Of a stretch of DNA of 64,000 nucleotides, positions 9,001 to 17,167 are shown piece after piece. Source of the DNA: Butyrivibrio sp. AE3009 (GTDB taxonomy: Bacteria; Bacillota; Clostridia; Lachnospirales; Lachnospiraceae); the NCBI RefSeq assembly GCF_000420845.1, contig NZ_ATVS01000005.1:62001-126000 (forward strand), written 5' to 3'. The position numbers and the translations under genes were made by a program. The notes below the pieces were generated by a model that searched no databases, was not told where the DNA came from, and saw nothing but the letters and a program-made list of their open reading frames with translations. The number at the start of each line of letters is the position of its first letter. The stretch's first letter is position 1.

Positions 9001-9969
9001 TTAGTCCTCCTTGTAATCATCGTCATAATCTGCATATGCATCATCTGATTCATCAAAGTCGTAATCGTAGTCTTCGCTGCGCCTGTCTTCATATTGAACC
9101 TTGCGGCGATCTCTGGCGCTTTTATCATTTCGACGTTTCCTCGAAGCTTTTATGCTTTTTTCCTCCTTGGGAAGTTTCACAATCAGCTCAAGGATATGGC
9201 TGTGCTTTACAATAAATACCGCCAGCAGCAGGAACAGATGCGTATAGAAGATGCCAACAATATAATAATTTCTCTCCAATAAATATCCGGCCTTGAATCC
9301 GAAGAAACATAGCAGCCCCGACAGCGTCATGCCCAGCACCAGAAGCGGCAGCTTAAAGAACATGTTTTTCAAAGCTCCGATAAAATCCCTGAAGGAAGCA
9401 TCGAAGTAAACAAAACGTCCCACCATCAGTCCCAGATAATACATCATAACCGGGCTGTACTCGCTCTCATCGCCGATGACGTTCAGAGTCAGCAGAATGA
9501 TGATGACGTAGAACATAGCCAGCATGCGGACTGTGGCCTTATCCTCACGGGGAATCTTTTTGAGCGGAATAATGAGTTTGTCCAGGATTGTATTAAGAAC
9601 GCAGGAAGTACAGATCAGGATCAGCAGTACAAAGTCCTTCCAGTTGTCCATAAGATTAATGAAATCCTTGAAATAGTCGTAGCTGTAACCCGAAGTGTGG
9701 GCCAAAGTGTACACGTGATTGATGATGACATAGGCACAGGCAAAAGACATAACCGACGTGGCCGAGATTATCATCTCATAGAACAGTTCGATGTAATTGT
9801 GAAAAGGAGTATTTTCCCCGATCCTTTGGTTTTTCTTCTCTGAAGCAGCCATTTTTGCCCATAAAAAGATCAGAAGTGTGCACAGGGCAAGACCTCCCAG
9901 GGCGGTCAGCAAAAACAGGCCCTTCTTAACCCAGGTAAAATCGGGATTCATATAAGCATCTACAGACAT
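9001..9969 (-). CDS. Polytopic membrane protein with a charged C-terminal tail, unknown function
   Basis: 322 residues. The start at 9969 has a strong ggagggg ribosome site; an upstream ATG (9996) lacks one. About seven hydrophobic segments are visible (for example GLFLLTALGGLALCTLLIF, VLLILICTSCVLNTIL, MLAMFYVIIILLTLNVIG, LLVLGMTLSGLLCFFGF). The last roughly 55 residues switch from Lys/Arg-rich to an Asp/Tyr-rich acidic tail. I do not recognise the family. It is cotranscribed with dtd, but nothing indicates a functional link. Confidence 0.75.
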   Translation of the reverse strand: MSVDAYMNPDFTWVKKGLFLLTALGGLALCTLLIFLWAKMAASEKKNQRIGENTPFHNYIELFYEMIISATSVMSFACAYVIINHVYTLAHTSGYSYDYFKDFINLMDNWKDFVLLILICTSCVLNTILDKLIIPLKKIPREDKATVRMLAMFYVIIILLTLNVIGDESEYSPVMMYYLGLMVGRFVYFDASFRDFIGALKNMFFKLPLLVLGMTLSGLLCFFGFKAGYLLERNYYIVGIFYTHLFLLLAVFIVKHSHILELIVKLPKEEKSIKASRKRRNDKSARDRRKVQYEDRRSEDYDYDFDESDDAYADYDDDYKED

Positions 9970-10154
9970 TTTCCCCTCCAAACAGTGATTTTTCATATTT
10001 TTTTTATAAATGCCCTCAAAAAGTATAGCACAATCCTTGATTTGCGATAAATCCGCACCTTGGGAATTTTATAAAATGTTTATGTTTGGGGTACTTTATA
10101 GCCTTTATAATTAAATAAGACAGCGCAGTTAAACGTTAAAGGAAGGGGAGACAT

Positions 10155-10859
10155 ATGAGAACGAGACTGGGTTTGATATTGAGCACGACAATGATCATTG
10201 GTTTGCTGACAGCCTGCGGATCTGCGGTTGAAGGCGATGCTTCGGTTCTGGGCGTAAGCAGAATGCCTCTCGAAGAGCTTGAACCTGCTGCGGAAGCTGT
10301 ACAGGAGTTTGATGAGTTCGCGGAAGAGGACGATTTTGGATACGGTCCTTCGGATTTCGTTCAGGAGCAGTCGGGTAAGACAGAATTTGACAGCTTTGAC
10401 GATGTGATTGCCAATCTTATGCAGGGACAGGGTTATGCCTATGTTCAGCTTCAGGGGGAAGACGATCAGCTTCTGGCTGTGACGGATCTTGTTTTTCTTG
10501 CTGATGACAGTGCCAGTGAGGCCTGCATTTACGGCATCAGGGATGGTAAGGCGGTAAATATAGGAAATGTATTCGGCAACGGTTCGGCATTTCCGCTTCG
10601 TTACAAGGATGGCATCATCTACGGCGGCGACAATCACAGATATGAGACTTATTTTGTCTCCGAGGACTGGCAGAGCCTTATGATGAAGGATTACATATCC
10701 GACGGAGTGGTTGAGGGAAGCGGCCAGTTTGTGGGCTTTACCAGACAGACCAGCAATTATGAGGATACCGTGGACTTTGAAGGAAGCGAGGAAGAGTTTA
10801 ATGCTCTTATGGCAGACAGAGAGGAAGTTCCGCTTCTTAAGTTCACAATGATAGAGTAA
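10155..10859 (+). CDS. Predicted lipoprotein of unknown function
   Basis: 234 residues with a lipoprotein signal: MRTR, a hydrophobic core and lipobox LTAC (Cys at about 21), followed by Gly-Ser. The mature part is acidic and Glu/Asp rich near the N terminus (ELEPAAEAVQEFDEFAEEDDFGYG). The rest looks like a compact beta-rich secreted domain. Ribosome site aaggaagggga precedes ATG. It is monocistronic, with its own terminator downstream and a divergent neighbour upstream. No family was recognised. Confidence 0.75.
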   Translation: MRTRLGLILSTTMIIGLLTACGSAVEGDASVLGVSRMPLEELEPAAEAVQEFDEFAEEDDFGYGPSDFVQEQSGKTEFDSFDDVIANLMQGQGYAYVQLQGEDDQLLAVTDLVFLADDSASEACIYGIRDGKAVNIGNVFGNGSAFPLRYKDGIIYGGDNHRYETYFVSEDWQSLMMKDYISDGVVEGSGQFVGFTRQTSNYEDTVDFEGSEEEFNALMADREEVPLLKFTMIE

Positions 10860-10875
10860 AAAATTGATATCACAG

Positions 10876-10907
10876 GTGACCCGGTTTGACGGCCGGGTCA
10901 CTTTTTT
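10876..10907 (+). terminator. Rho-independent terminator
   Basis: Stem gtgacccgg / ccgggtcac with an 8-base loop and six Ts, 17 bp after the lipoprotein stop codon. Confidence 0.92.
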
Positions 10908-11043
10908 GTTGCACAAAACTACAAAAAATGATAATTAAAAAATCATTAATATCATAGATTTATCACCTCAAAACCTATAAAATAAAAAGATGCAGTGGAA
11001 ACGAAAATGATTTTTTAATATAAAAAGGGAGTTCACAACCATT

Positions 11044-13251
11044 ATGAAAGAAACTGATTTGAAGGCATTATTAAATGATATGTCCATGGAGGAGAAGATC
11101 ATGCAGCTGGTGCAGCTTCCGGGCTGGGTTTTCCAGGACGATGCAGCAATCACCGGACTTGCCGATGCCACAGGCTCCGAGAGAGTCAAGGTGCTGGCAG
11201 GCAGCACGCTGGGACTGTGGGGCGCAGACAAGATCAAAGCTCTTCAGGACGCATACATGAAGAACCATCCCCATCACATTCCCATGCTGTTCATGCTGGA
11301 TGTTATCCACGGACACAAGACTGTTATGCCCGCTCCTATAGCTCAGGGCGCAACCTTTGATCCCGAGACGGTTAAAAAAGGTGCTGAAGTCCAGGCCAGG
11401 GAAGCATCTGCAGACGGTGTTCACGTTACTTTTTCTCCCATGGCAGACCTTGTAAGAGATGCCAGATGGGGCCGTGTTCTTGAGTCCACAGGCGAGGACA
11501 AGTACCTCAATAGCCGTTTGGTTGCAGCGATGGTTGAAGGCTATCAGGGCGAAGATCCCAAGGATCCCGACCATGTAGCTGCCTGTGTTAAGCACTTTGC
11601 AGCTTATGGCGGAGCAGAGGCAGGCCGTGATTATACCAATGTTGAGCTCTCCGAGCACACCTTGAGAGAGCAGTATCTGCCTGCATATAGAGCAGGTATC
11701 GATGCAGGTGCCAAGCTCGTCATGACCTCTTTTAACACCCTGAACGGACTTCCTTCCTCAGCCAACAAGTGGCTTATGAGAGATATTTTGAGAGACGATA
11801 TGAAGTTTGAAGGCGTTCTTATTTCTGACTGGGCAGCCATTGCAGAGGTTAAGAACTGGGGCCTTACAGAGGATCTCAAGGAGGCTTCAAGACTTGCAAT
11901 GGAGGCAGGCGTTGACATCGACATGTGCACCGACTGCTACCAGAACAATCTTGAGGAGCTGGTAAAAGAGGGTAAGCTTAAGGCAGAACTTCTTGACGAA
12001 GCGGTAATGAGAGTCCTCAAGCTCAAGAATGATCTGGGACTTTTCGAGGATCCTTATCACGGAGCCGGTGCGGATAAATTTGAAAAAGTTGCTCTTTGTC
12101 AGGAACACAGAGATATAGCAAGAGACGCAGCAAGGAAGTCCTTCGTTCTTTTGGAGAACAAGGATAAGGCGCTTCCTCTTACAGCAAAGAAGCTTGCTTT
12201 CATCGGACCATATGTAACCTGCAACCAGCTTCACAGCACCTGGGCTATCTCCTGTGATCAGGATCATGCCATCAGCCTTCAGGAAGCTGCAACCGATTTT
12301 TACAAAGGGAGCGATACGGAGTGCAGATTTGCAGTTGGCTGCGAGATGGTTGATGACGGAACCGAGCTCTCAAGGGAGGTCTACAAGTCAGAGCTTACAG
12401 ATGCAGACAGAGAGAAAATGCTTAAGGAAGCCCTGGAAGCCGCAGAGTGGGCAGATGAGGTTATTCTTTGCATCGGCGAGGATATCTGTCAGTCCGGCGA
12501 GTCCACCAGCCGCGTCAGCATCACTGTTCCAAGACCTCAGCTGGCTCTTTTTGACGAGGTGGTAAAAAAGGCTAAGAAGACGGTTACTCTTATTTTCAAC
12601 GGAAGACCTGTTGAACTGGATGCAATCTCCAAGGCTACCGATGCGCTTATGGTCTGCTGGAGACCCGGAACCGAGGGCGCCCGCGCCATTATGGATGTTA
12701 TCAGCGGCAAGGTATCCCCTCAGGGCAAGCTCCCCATGAGCTTCCCTTACACAGCAGCTCAGGCTCCCGTTCACTATGACAGCTACAACACAGGAAGGCC
12801 CAAGCCAAAGGATGCACCTTCACTGTTTACTTCAAGATTCCTGGATTGCCCCAATGAGCCAAGATACAGCTTTGGATATGGTCTTACTTATTCCAAGGTT
12901 GTTGTCTCCGATGTCACACTTTCAGCGGATACGCTTAAGAAGGATGATACCAAGGGCATTAAGGCCAAGGTTACGGTTATGAATGTGGGCGAGATGTCTG
13001 TAAATGAGACTCTGCAGCTCTACATTAGAGACCTGGCCGGCAGCCGCGTTCGTCCGGTAAAAGAGCTCAAAGGCTTCAAGAAGGTGGGCGTTAACCCCGG
13101 AGAGAGCAAGGATGTGTACTTTACGATCACCGAGGATATGCTCCGCTTCTGGACAATAAATAACCGCTTCGAGAGCGAACCCGGCAGATTCCGGGTATTT
13201 GTTGGAACCTGCTCCTGCACAGAGAATAGTGCGGAGTTCGTGCTGGAGTGA
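11044..13251 (+). CDS. Glycoside hydrolase family 3 (beta-glucosidase/beta-xylosidase type), cytoplasmic
   Basis: 735 residues without a signal peptide, so probably acting on imported oligosaccharides. The N-terminal GH3 barrel shows HGHKTVMPAPIAQGATFD, KHFAAYGGAEAGRDY and the nucleophile motif GVLISDWAA, with Asp262 the expected nucleophile. The middle is the GH3 C-terminal alpha/beta sandwich (residues about 360-580, SYNT and FGYGLTY region just after). The last roughly 110 residues resemble the fibronectin-III-like domain (NVGEMSVNETLQLYI). This is a BglX-like three-domain layout. Substrate specificity cannot be set from sequence alone; beta-glucosides are most likely. Ribosome site gggag is rather far (about 13 bp) from the ATG. 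Confidence 0.93.
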   Translation: MKETDLKALLNDMSMEEKIMQLVQLPGWVFQDDAAITGLADATGSERVKVLAGSTLGLWGADKIKALQDAYMKNHPHHIPMLFMLDVIHGHKTVMPAPIAQGATFDPETVKKGAEVQAREASADGVHVTFSPMADLVRDARWGRVLESTGEDKYLNSRLVAAMVEGYQGEDPKDPDHVAACVKHFAAYGGAEAGRDYTNVELSEHTLREQYLPAYRAGIDAGAKLVMTSFNTLNGLPSSANKWLMRDILRDDMKFEGVLISDWAAIAEVKNWGLTEDLKEASRLAMEAGVDIDMCTDCYQNNLEELVKEGKLKAELLDEAVMRVLKLKNDLGLFEDPYHGAGADKFEKVALCQEHRDIARDAARKSFVLLENKDKALPLTAKKLAFIGPYVTCNQLHSTWAISCDQDHAISLQEAATDFYKGSDTECRFAVGCEMVDDGTELSREVYKSELTDADREKMLKEALEAAEWADEVILCIGEDICQSGESTSRVSITVPRPQLALFDEVVKKAKKTVTLIFNGRPVELDAISKATDALMVCWRPGTEGARAIMDVISGKVSPQGKLPMSFPYTAAQAPVHYDSYNTGRPKPKDAPSLFTSRFLDCPNEPRYSFGYGLTYSKVVVSDVTLSADTLKKDDTKGIKAKVTVMNVGEMSVNETLQLYIRDLAGSRVRPVKELKGFKKVGVNPGESKDVYFTITEDMLRFWTINNRFESEPGRFRVFVGTCSCTENSAEFVLE

Positions 13252-13257
13252 TGCTAT

Positions 13258-13386
13258 AGGGGCCAGTCCCCATTAACAAACTGTGAACAGATGACAGAGG
13301 GACGGTTCTTTCGACATATTTGTGATAAGTCTAAAGAACCGTCCCTCTGTCATCTGTTCACAATTTGTTGATGGGGACTGGCCCCT
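13258..13386. repeat. 129-bp composite palindrome built from repeat modules
   Basis: Two arms of about 55 bp with only a few mismatches enclose a short loop. Reading inward, each arm holds ggggccagtcccc, then ca[ta]caacaaa.tgtgaac, then gatgacagagggacggttctt. It sits between the GH3 stop and the AIM24-family start and could act as a bidirectional terminator. Its modules recur at 14244, 24485, 40800, 48868 and 50315. Confidence 0.85.
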
Positions 13387-13448
13387 TTATCGCGGTGGGG
13401 ACGGGCACTTGTGGTATAATGTTACATAGTAAAAGTTGGGGAGGGGCT

Positions 13449-14246
13449 ATGATCACTACTAATCTGTTCAATTCTTCGGATGCCAAGAAAATCACCCTAA
13501 ACAAAGGAATATTTACCGTAGTTGAGTACGAAAGGGACCTCTCCGTTGATCCTGAAATGGCGGAGATGGCTTATTTTGCTGCAATGATGGATGTCAGAAA
13601 GAGACAGCTTATTGCCCAGATAGAACCGGGCCTTGGCGCCATTACCCAGAAGGGGATCATGCAGCTGATGCTTGGCGACCTTCAGGCAAGGACTGATATC
13701 TCCGGTCTTGGCAACCTTATGAAAAAATACATCGGAAGCAAGGTAACAGGCGAATCCGCCATCAAACCGCTCTACACCGGAGAGGGTACGCTGGTGTTAG
13801 AGCCTACCTTCAAATACATCATTCTTGAGGACCTTGATGAATGGGAGGGCAAGCTCACCATCGAGGATGGCATGTTTCTTGCCTGCGAGGATAGCGTTCA
13901 GATGAAGGTCGTGGCCAGAACCACGGTATCCTCTGCAGTTCTCGGCGGGGAAGGTCTTTTTAACACCAGCATCTACGGCACCGGTGTTGTAGCCCTTGAG
14001 AGCCCCGTGCCCAGGAGCGAGCTGATAGAAGTTAATCTAGATAATGATGTTCTCAAGATAGACGGAAACATGGCCATCGCCTGGTCGACAGATCTGAAAT
14101 TCACAGTTGAAAGGACTACGCCTACTCTTGTTGGTTCAATGGCTGCAGGTGAAGGTCTTGTGAATGTATACAGGGGCACCGGAAGGGTGCTTATTGCTCC
14201 GGTGCAAAGTAACAGGGGAATAGCAAATCCTAAGGATAAGAAATGA
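13449..14246 (+). CDS. AIM24 family protein
   Basis: 265 residues with the AIM24/TerD-independent beta-sandwich pattern: GKLTIEDGMFLACEDSV, GGEGLFNTSIYGTGVVALESPVP, VNVYRGTGRVLIAP. The start at 13449 follows ggagggg; an upstream in-frame ATG (13365) arises from the repeat element and is rejected. The stop codon is supplied by the repeat module tgacaagggg. Bacterial AIM24 proteins have no settled function; the name comes from a yeast mitochondrial protein. It lies just upstream of the ExbB-like operon but is separated from it by that repeat. Confidence 0.85.
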   Translation: MITTNLFNSSDAKKITLNKGIFTVVEYERDLSVDPEMAEMAYFAAMMDVRKRQLIAQIEPGLGAITQKGIMQLMLGDLQARTDISGLGNLMKKYIGSKVTGESAIKPLYTGEGTLVLEPTFKYIILEDLDEWEGKLTIEDGMFLACEDSVQMKVVARTTVSSAVLGGEGLFNTSIYGTGVVALESPVPRSELIEVNLDNDVLKIDGNMAIAWSTDLKFTVERTTPTLVGSMAAGEGLVNVYRGTGRVLIAPVQSNRGIANPKDKK

Positions 14247-14268
14247 CAAGGGGACGGTTCTTTTGTCA
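14244..14268 (+). repeat. gggacggttc repeat module overlapping a stop codon
   Basis: tgacaa-ggggacggttct-tttgtca, with short inverted ends. The first tga is the stop codon of the AIM24-family gene. Confidence 0.75.
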
Positions 14269-14328
14269 TCACAACTGTCCTAGCAGAGCATATTTTGTAG
14301 ATATCAACATATATGAAAAGGAGAGATT

Positions 14329-14901
14329 ATGTTAGAGGTTATACTTACATTTATTTCAAATCTTAAGTGGTATGAGAAAGCTTATGATGTATTTATTGTG
14401 GTAGTTGCAGTTGCGATTTTTATTGTACTCATAAGAATAAGTAGAGCTTTAGACAAAACATTGGTGGATTCAGAAGGTGCATATAGTCAGACTAACCGTG
14501 AAACAAGATTGAATTCAAAAGGAAATCTAAGTCAGGAAAGTTACACAGAATTTAGTAGCGAGAAATATGAACCCATTAGAAGAGATTTCAATAAGATGAA
14601 TGTTGCATTTATTTCTGCGGTAAACCTTATCTCAATTCTTCCATTGTTGGGACTTCTTGGAACTGTTGGTGGACTGATTCCCGGACTTCAGGCTGTAAAG
14701 AATCAAAACTTTGAGGTGTTATATTCATCTTTATCTACGGCATTAAGCTCAACATTTTTCGGTCTGGTAGCATCTATCTTATTAAAACTATATGTTTCGT
14801 TAGGACCTGAGAAAAAGATAAACAGTATTGATATTACTTTTAATGAGATAGACAGAAGATACAGCAATGCAATTGGCCTTAAAAAAATCGAAAACTCATA
14901 A
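14329..14901 (+). CDS. MotA/TolQ/ExbB-family proton-channel-like protein
   Basis: 190 residues with three transmembrane segments (about 20-41, 96-121, 131-153). The family signature is the second: ILPLLGLLGTVGGLIPGL, followed by LSTALSSTFFGLVASI in the third. ExbB/TolQ/MotA pentamers couple ion flow to motion of an ExbD/TolR/MotB dimer. The short cytoplasmic loop and lack of a long tail make it closer to ExbB than to flagellar MotA. Its coding is more AT-rich than the downstream genes. Ribosome site aaggaga precedes ATG. The next gene, 2 bp away, encodes the expected ExbD partner. Confidence 0.85.
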   Translation: MLEVILTFISNLKWYEKAYDVFIVVVAVAIFIVLIRISRALDKTLVDSEGAYSQTNRETRLNSKGNLSQESYTEFSSEKYEPIRRDFNKMNVAFISAVNLISILPLLGLLGTVGGLIPGLQAVKNQNFEVLYSSLSTALSSTFFGLVASILLKLYVSLGPEKKINSIDITFNEIDRRYSNAIGLKKIENS

Positions 14902-14903
14902 GG

Positions 14904-15425
14904 ATGAATACAATGAGAAACAAAGTTAAACTAGACTTAGATCTGACACCATTGTTGGATGTGATTTTCATAGTACTTATGGTTGTCATGTGTCAAATGT
15001 CAATAAATTCAGAGTCTGAGCGGGAGAAGACTGTTGAGGCGGAGAACGCCGCAGAAGAGGCTCAGGCCAAATACGAGGTGGCTACCACTCAGCTGGAGAA
15101 CTACGAGAATGAGGATCAGCTGGTGGCTTTCATAACCCTGAACGCCATGTATGAAAAAAATGACCCCAGGACCAGACACATAAGGCTCGCCTACAACGAC
15201 GAGACCCTCATTGAGGACATTGTGATAACTCCCGAGACCCAGGAGCAGGCCTATGGGCAGTTCGTGGAGGAGATTACTTCTTTTGTTCAGTCAAAAGAGG
15301 GCTCTCCCGTGCTTCTTAGTATCGATGACAGTCGCATTTTGTACAGGGACTATGATCGCATGGAAAAAGAGATCGCGTCCCTTCAGGAGGTCTACAACAA
15401 TCTATTTTTGATAAGGCAGGAGTGA
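14904..15425 (+). CDS. ExbD/TolR-like protein, clear partner of the channel
   Basis: 173 residues. A single N-terminal membrane helix carries the ExbD signature LDLTPLLDVIFIVLMVVM, in which Asp19 matches the conserved proton-path aspartate. A short coiled coil (about residues 35-70) follows. The extracytoplasmic domain ends in a pattern (SPVLLSIDDSRILYRDYDRMEKEIASLQEVYNN) like the ExbD C-terminal fold. An ATG at 14913 is an alternative start. The ORF overlaps the next gene's ribosome site region. Classical ExbD energises outer-membrane receptors; this organism type has no outer membrane, so the target must differ. Confidence 0.82.
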   Translation: MNTMRNKVKLDLDLTPLLDVIFIVLMVVMCQMSINSESEREKTVEAENAAEEAQAKYEVATTQLENYENEDQLVAFITLNAMYEKNDPRTRHIRLAYNDETLIEDIVITPETQEQAYGQFVEEITSFVQSKEGSPVLLSIDDSRILYRDYDRMEKEIASLQEVYNNLFLIRQE

Positions 15426-15427
15426 GT

Positions 15428-15940
15428 ATGAAACTGGTAATATTGGGGCTCGTCCTGCTGGCATTGTGCTGGCTGTTGTGGCAGCTCGTATTCAATAAAG
15501 ACAGCTCTTTCAGGAAGAACATTACCTCCAAGACTCTCAAAATATTGGTGCTGCTCGTTGTGGCGGCAATCGTTTTGTTCATCTTCCTCACAAGGCAGCA
15601 GCTGGCCATAATGATAAACTCCGGCGTTCAGATGCCTTTTTTGAAGGAAGCTAAATACGATGAGCAGGAGATGAAAGTACCTGAGGAAGGGGAGGAAGCC
15701 TTTGAGGAAGCCCTGGTGATCGAGATCTCCACCACAGAGATAATCATGGATGGGATCACCTACGACAGCTTCGAGGAGGCTCAGAACCCCATCAGAGAGA
15801 AGGCCTGGAATTACAAGCGGGCCAAGCTGATAGACAACTACGCAGCCGCCGAAACTTATCTGGAGGTGAAGAGTCTTCTTGTGAGCTGCGGTATTGAAGA
15901 AGGAAACATTCAGGAGAATCAGATTTTTAATGAATCTTAA
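15428..15940 (+). CDS. Membrane protein with an ExbD-like extracytoplasmic domain (second of the operon)
   Basis: 170 residues from ATG 15428 (ribosome site caggag); a GTG at 15422 would overlap the previous stop. Two N-terminal hydrophobic segments (about 2-22 and 37-58) precede an acidic linker. The C-terminal 75 residues (ALVIEISTTEIIMDGITYDSFEEAQ ... AAETYLEVKSLLVSCGIEEG) follow the ExbD/TolR periplasmic pattern of strand, 'D/NG' turn, helix, then 'Y.EV..LL..CGI'. It lacks the TP..D channel aspartate motif. The relation to ExbD is inferred from the pattern, not from a search. Confidence 0.6.
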   Translation: MKLVILGLVLLALCWLLWQLVFNKDSSFRKNITSKTLKILVLLVVAAIVLFIFLTRQQLAIMINSGVQMPFLKEAKYDEQEMKVPEEGEEAFEEALVIEISTTEIIMDGITYDSFEEAQNPIREKAWNYKRAKLIDNYAAAETYLEVKSLLVSCGIEEGNIQENQIFNES

Positions 15941-16427
15941 GGATAAAAAGAGATTAGGAAGAATATTGATAATCATGCTGATCGCTGTGCAGCCGCTTCT
16001 TATAGGTGCCAAGTTTTTTGACCTGAAGCTAAGAAATGTGAACAGGCCCCTTGTGGATATGACCAAGCTTGTGAACGGCAACAGTATTACAGCCCAGGCG
16101 CAGGAGCTAAGTGAGTCCAAAGATGATAAGAGTAAGCCGCCCCAGAAGACCGCTGATGATAAGACAAATCCGGCTAAAGACGACAGTGCAAGGGCAGCTG
16201 CTGAAGATAAGACGACTAATGTTGGCATAAGGGTTTCCGGTGAGAGCATCTATGTGAACAGCAGACTTGTGACTCTTGATGGTTTTGAGAAGGCTTTTGA
16301 AGGAGTCTACAAAAAGGGAGCTGGCGTGACGCTGACAGATGACTATGCTGACTACAAGGTTATGATGAGGGTTACGGAATACCTGGATGGCAAGGGCATT
16401 TTTTACAGCATCGAGGAGACGAGATGA
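15930..16427 (+). CDS. Membrane-anchored protein with an ExbD-like C-terminal domain (third of the operon)
   Basis: 165 residues from ATG 15930, overlapping the previous stop by 11 bp (an in-frame TTG at 15894 is less likely). One hydrophobic helix (RILIIMLIAVQPLLIGAKFF) leads to a Lys/Asp-rich disordered linker (about 60-110) and a final 70-residue domain (NVGIRVSGESIYVNSRLVTLDGFEKAF ... YKVMMRVTEYLDGKGIFYSI). That domain again has the strand-turn-helix-strand-helix order of ExbD periplasmic domains. No channel aspartate is seen in the helix. Stop overlaps the next ATG (atga). Confidence 0.6.
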   Translation: MNLKDKKRLGRILIIMLIAVQPLLIGAKFFDLKLRNVNRPLVDMTKLVNGNSITAQAQELSESKDDKSKPPQKTADDKTNPAKDDSARAAAEDKTTNVGIRVSGESIYVNSRLVTLDGFEKAFEGVYKKGAGVTLTDDYADYKVMMRVTEYLDGKGIFYSIEETR

Positions 16428-17068
16428 GAATGAAGATCAGTGGAAAAAGAATAATGGGAATACTGCTGGTACTGTGTCTCACCATCCCTCTGGTTGGAGC
16501 CGGCAGTGCTAAGGGTAGCGTTAAGCTTGACCTTGATGAATATCACAAAAGCGGCAATGCAGCAGTGTCCGCCACCGGTACAGCAAAGAGCATGCACGAT
16601 GGCAAAATCACCTATGTCATTCCCGATTCAATGGAAAAAATTGATGCTAAGGATATTTTTAACGAACATATATATAACGAGGGCGATGGAGAGCTGTACC
16701 TTGTAAATGACGCAATCTTCGGCATCTTCTACTTTGACAGCGATTACTTCGTTGAGGAATTCGATGAAAAGGACGAGACCCGTGCTATCGAGCGCGCCAT
16801 TATCTCCAACATCTGCCCTGACGAAGAGAAGAACCTTCGCTGGAACAGCCTGACCCTCAAGCACTACACCTATCCCACCAGCCAGAGCACCTCTCGCTCA
16901 GGACTTAAGTTTGATCACTATGTCGGCAAATATCAGAACTTCCGCACCGAATTTGCCTTTACTCCCGCCGGCAACGGCCTCTGCGTCATCCTCTTCATCT
17001 ACAACCACGACGCCACCTCCGCCACGCCTCCCATCTCCGTAATTGAAAGCATAAAAATTGGGGTCTGA
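16424..17068 (+). CDS. Secreted protein of unknown function closing the ExbB-like operon
   Basis: 214 residues with an N-terminal signal peptide (KISGKRIMGILLVLCLTIPLVGAGSAKG). The mature part has mixed alpha/beta composition with no recognised domain (ITYVIPDSMEKIDAK, AIFGIFYFDSDYFVEEF, FRTEFAFTPAGNGLCVILFIYN). Its start overlaps the previous stop, so it is translated as part of the same operon and is a candidate extracytoplasmic partner of the ExbD-like proteins. The last codons (ending KIGV) and the stop lie inside a ggggtctgacccc repeat. Confidence 0.7.
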   Translation: MRMKISGKRIMGILLVLCLTIPLVGAGSAKGSVKLDLDEYHKSGNAAVSATGTAKSMHDGKITYVIPDSMEKIDAKDIFNEHIYNEGDGELYLVNDAIFGIFYFDSDYFVEEFDEKDETRAIERAIISNICPDEEKNLRWNSLTLKHYTYPTSQSTSRSGLKFDHYVGKYQNFRTEFAFTPAGNGLCVILFIYNHDATSATPPISVIESIKIGV

Positions 17069-17167
17069 CCCCAATTTTTTTTGCGGCAGGCCCCAAACCC
17101 AGTATTCATCTATGTTTCTTCAAAACCTAATTGTGTCTAAACTGTGAATTGGGGTCAGACCCCAATT
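17056..17167. repeat. Pair of ggggtctgacccc palindromes between convergent genes
   Basis: Two near-identical palindromes (centre tct in one, tca in the other) flanked by aatt and T/A runs lie at 17057-17079 and 17147-17167, about 70 bp apart. Each supplies the stop codon of the gene running into it, so both convergent proteins end in KIGV. The T runs on both strands make it a likely bidirectional terminator. Confidence 0.85.

Noticed and set aside
13365..13448. N-terminal extension of the AIM24 gene (MLMGTG start)
   Set aside because: Encoded by the repeat element itself; the ATG at 13449 has a proper ribosome site. The same MLMGTG artefact occurs at 50381 before flgK.
14329..17068. Zorya-type anti-phage system
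   Set aside because: ZorA/ZorB are MotA/MotB-like, but here the channel protein lacks the long ZorA tail, no peptidoglycan-binding OmpA-like domain is seen, and no ZorC/ZorD or helicase/nuclease gene is nearby.
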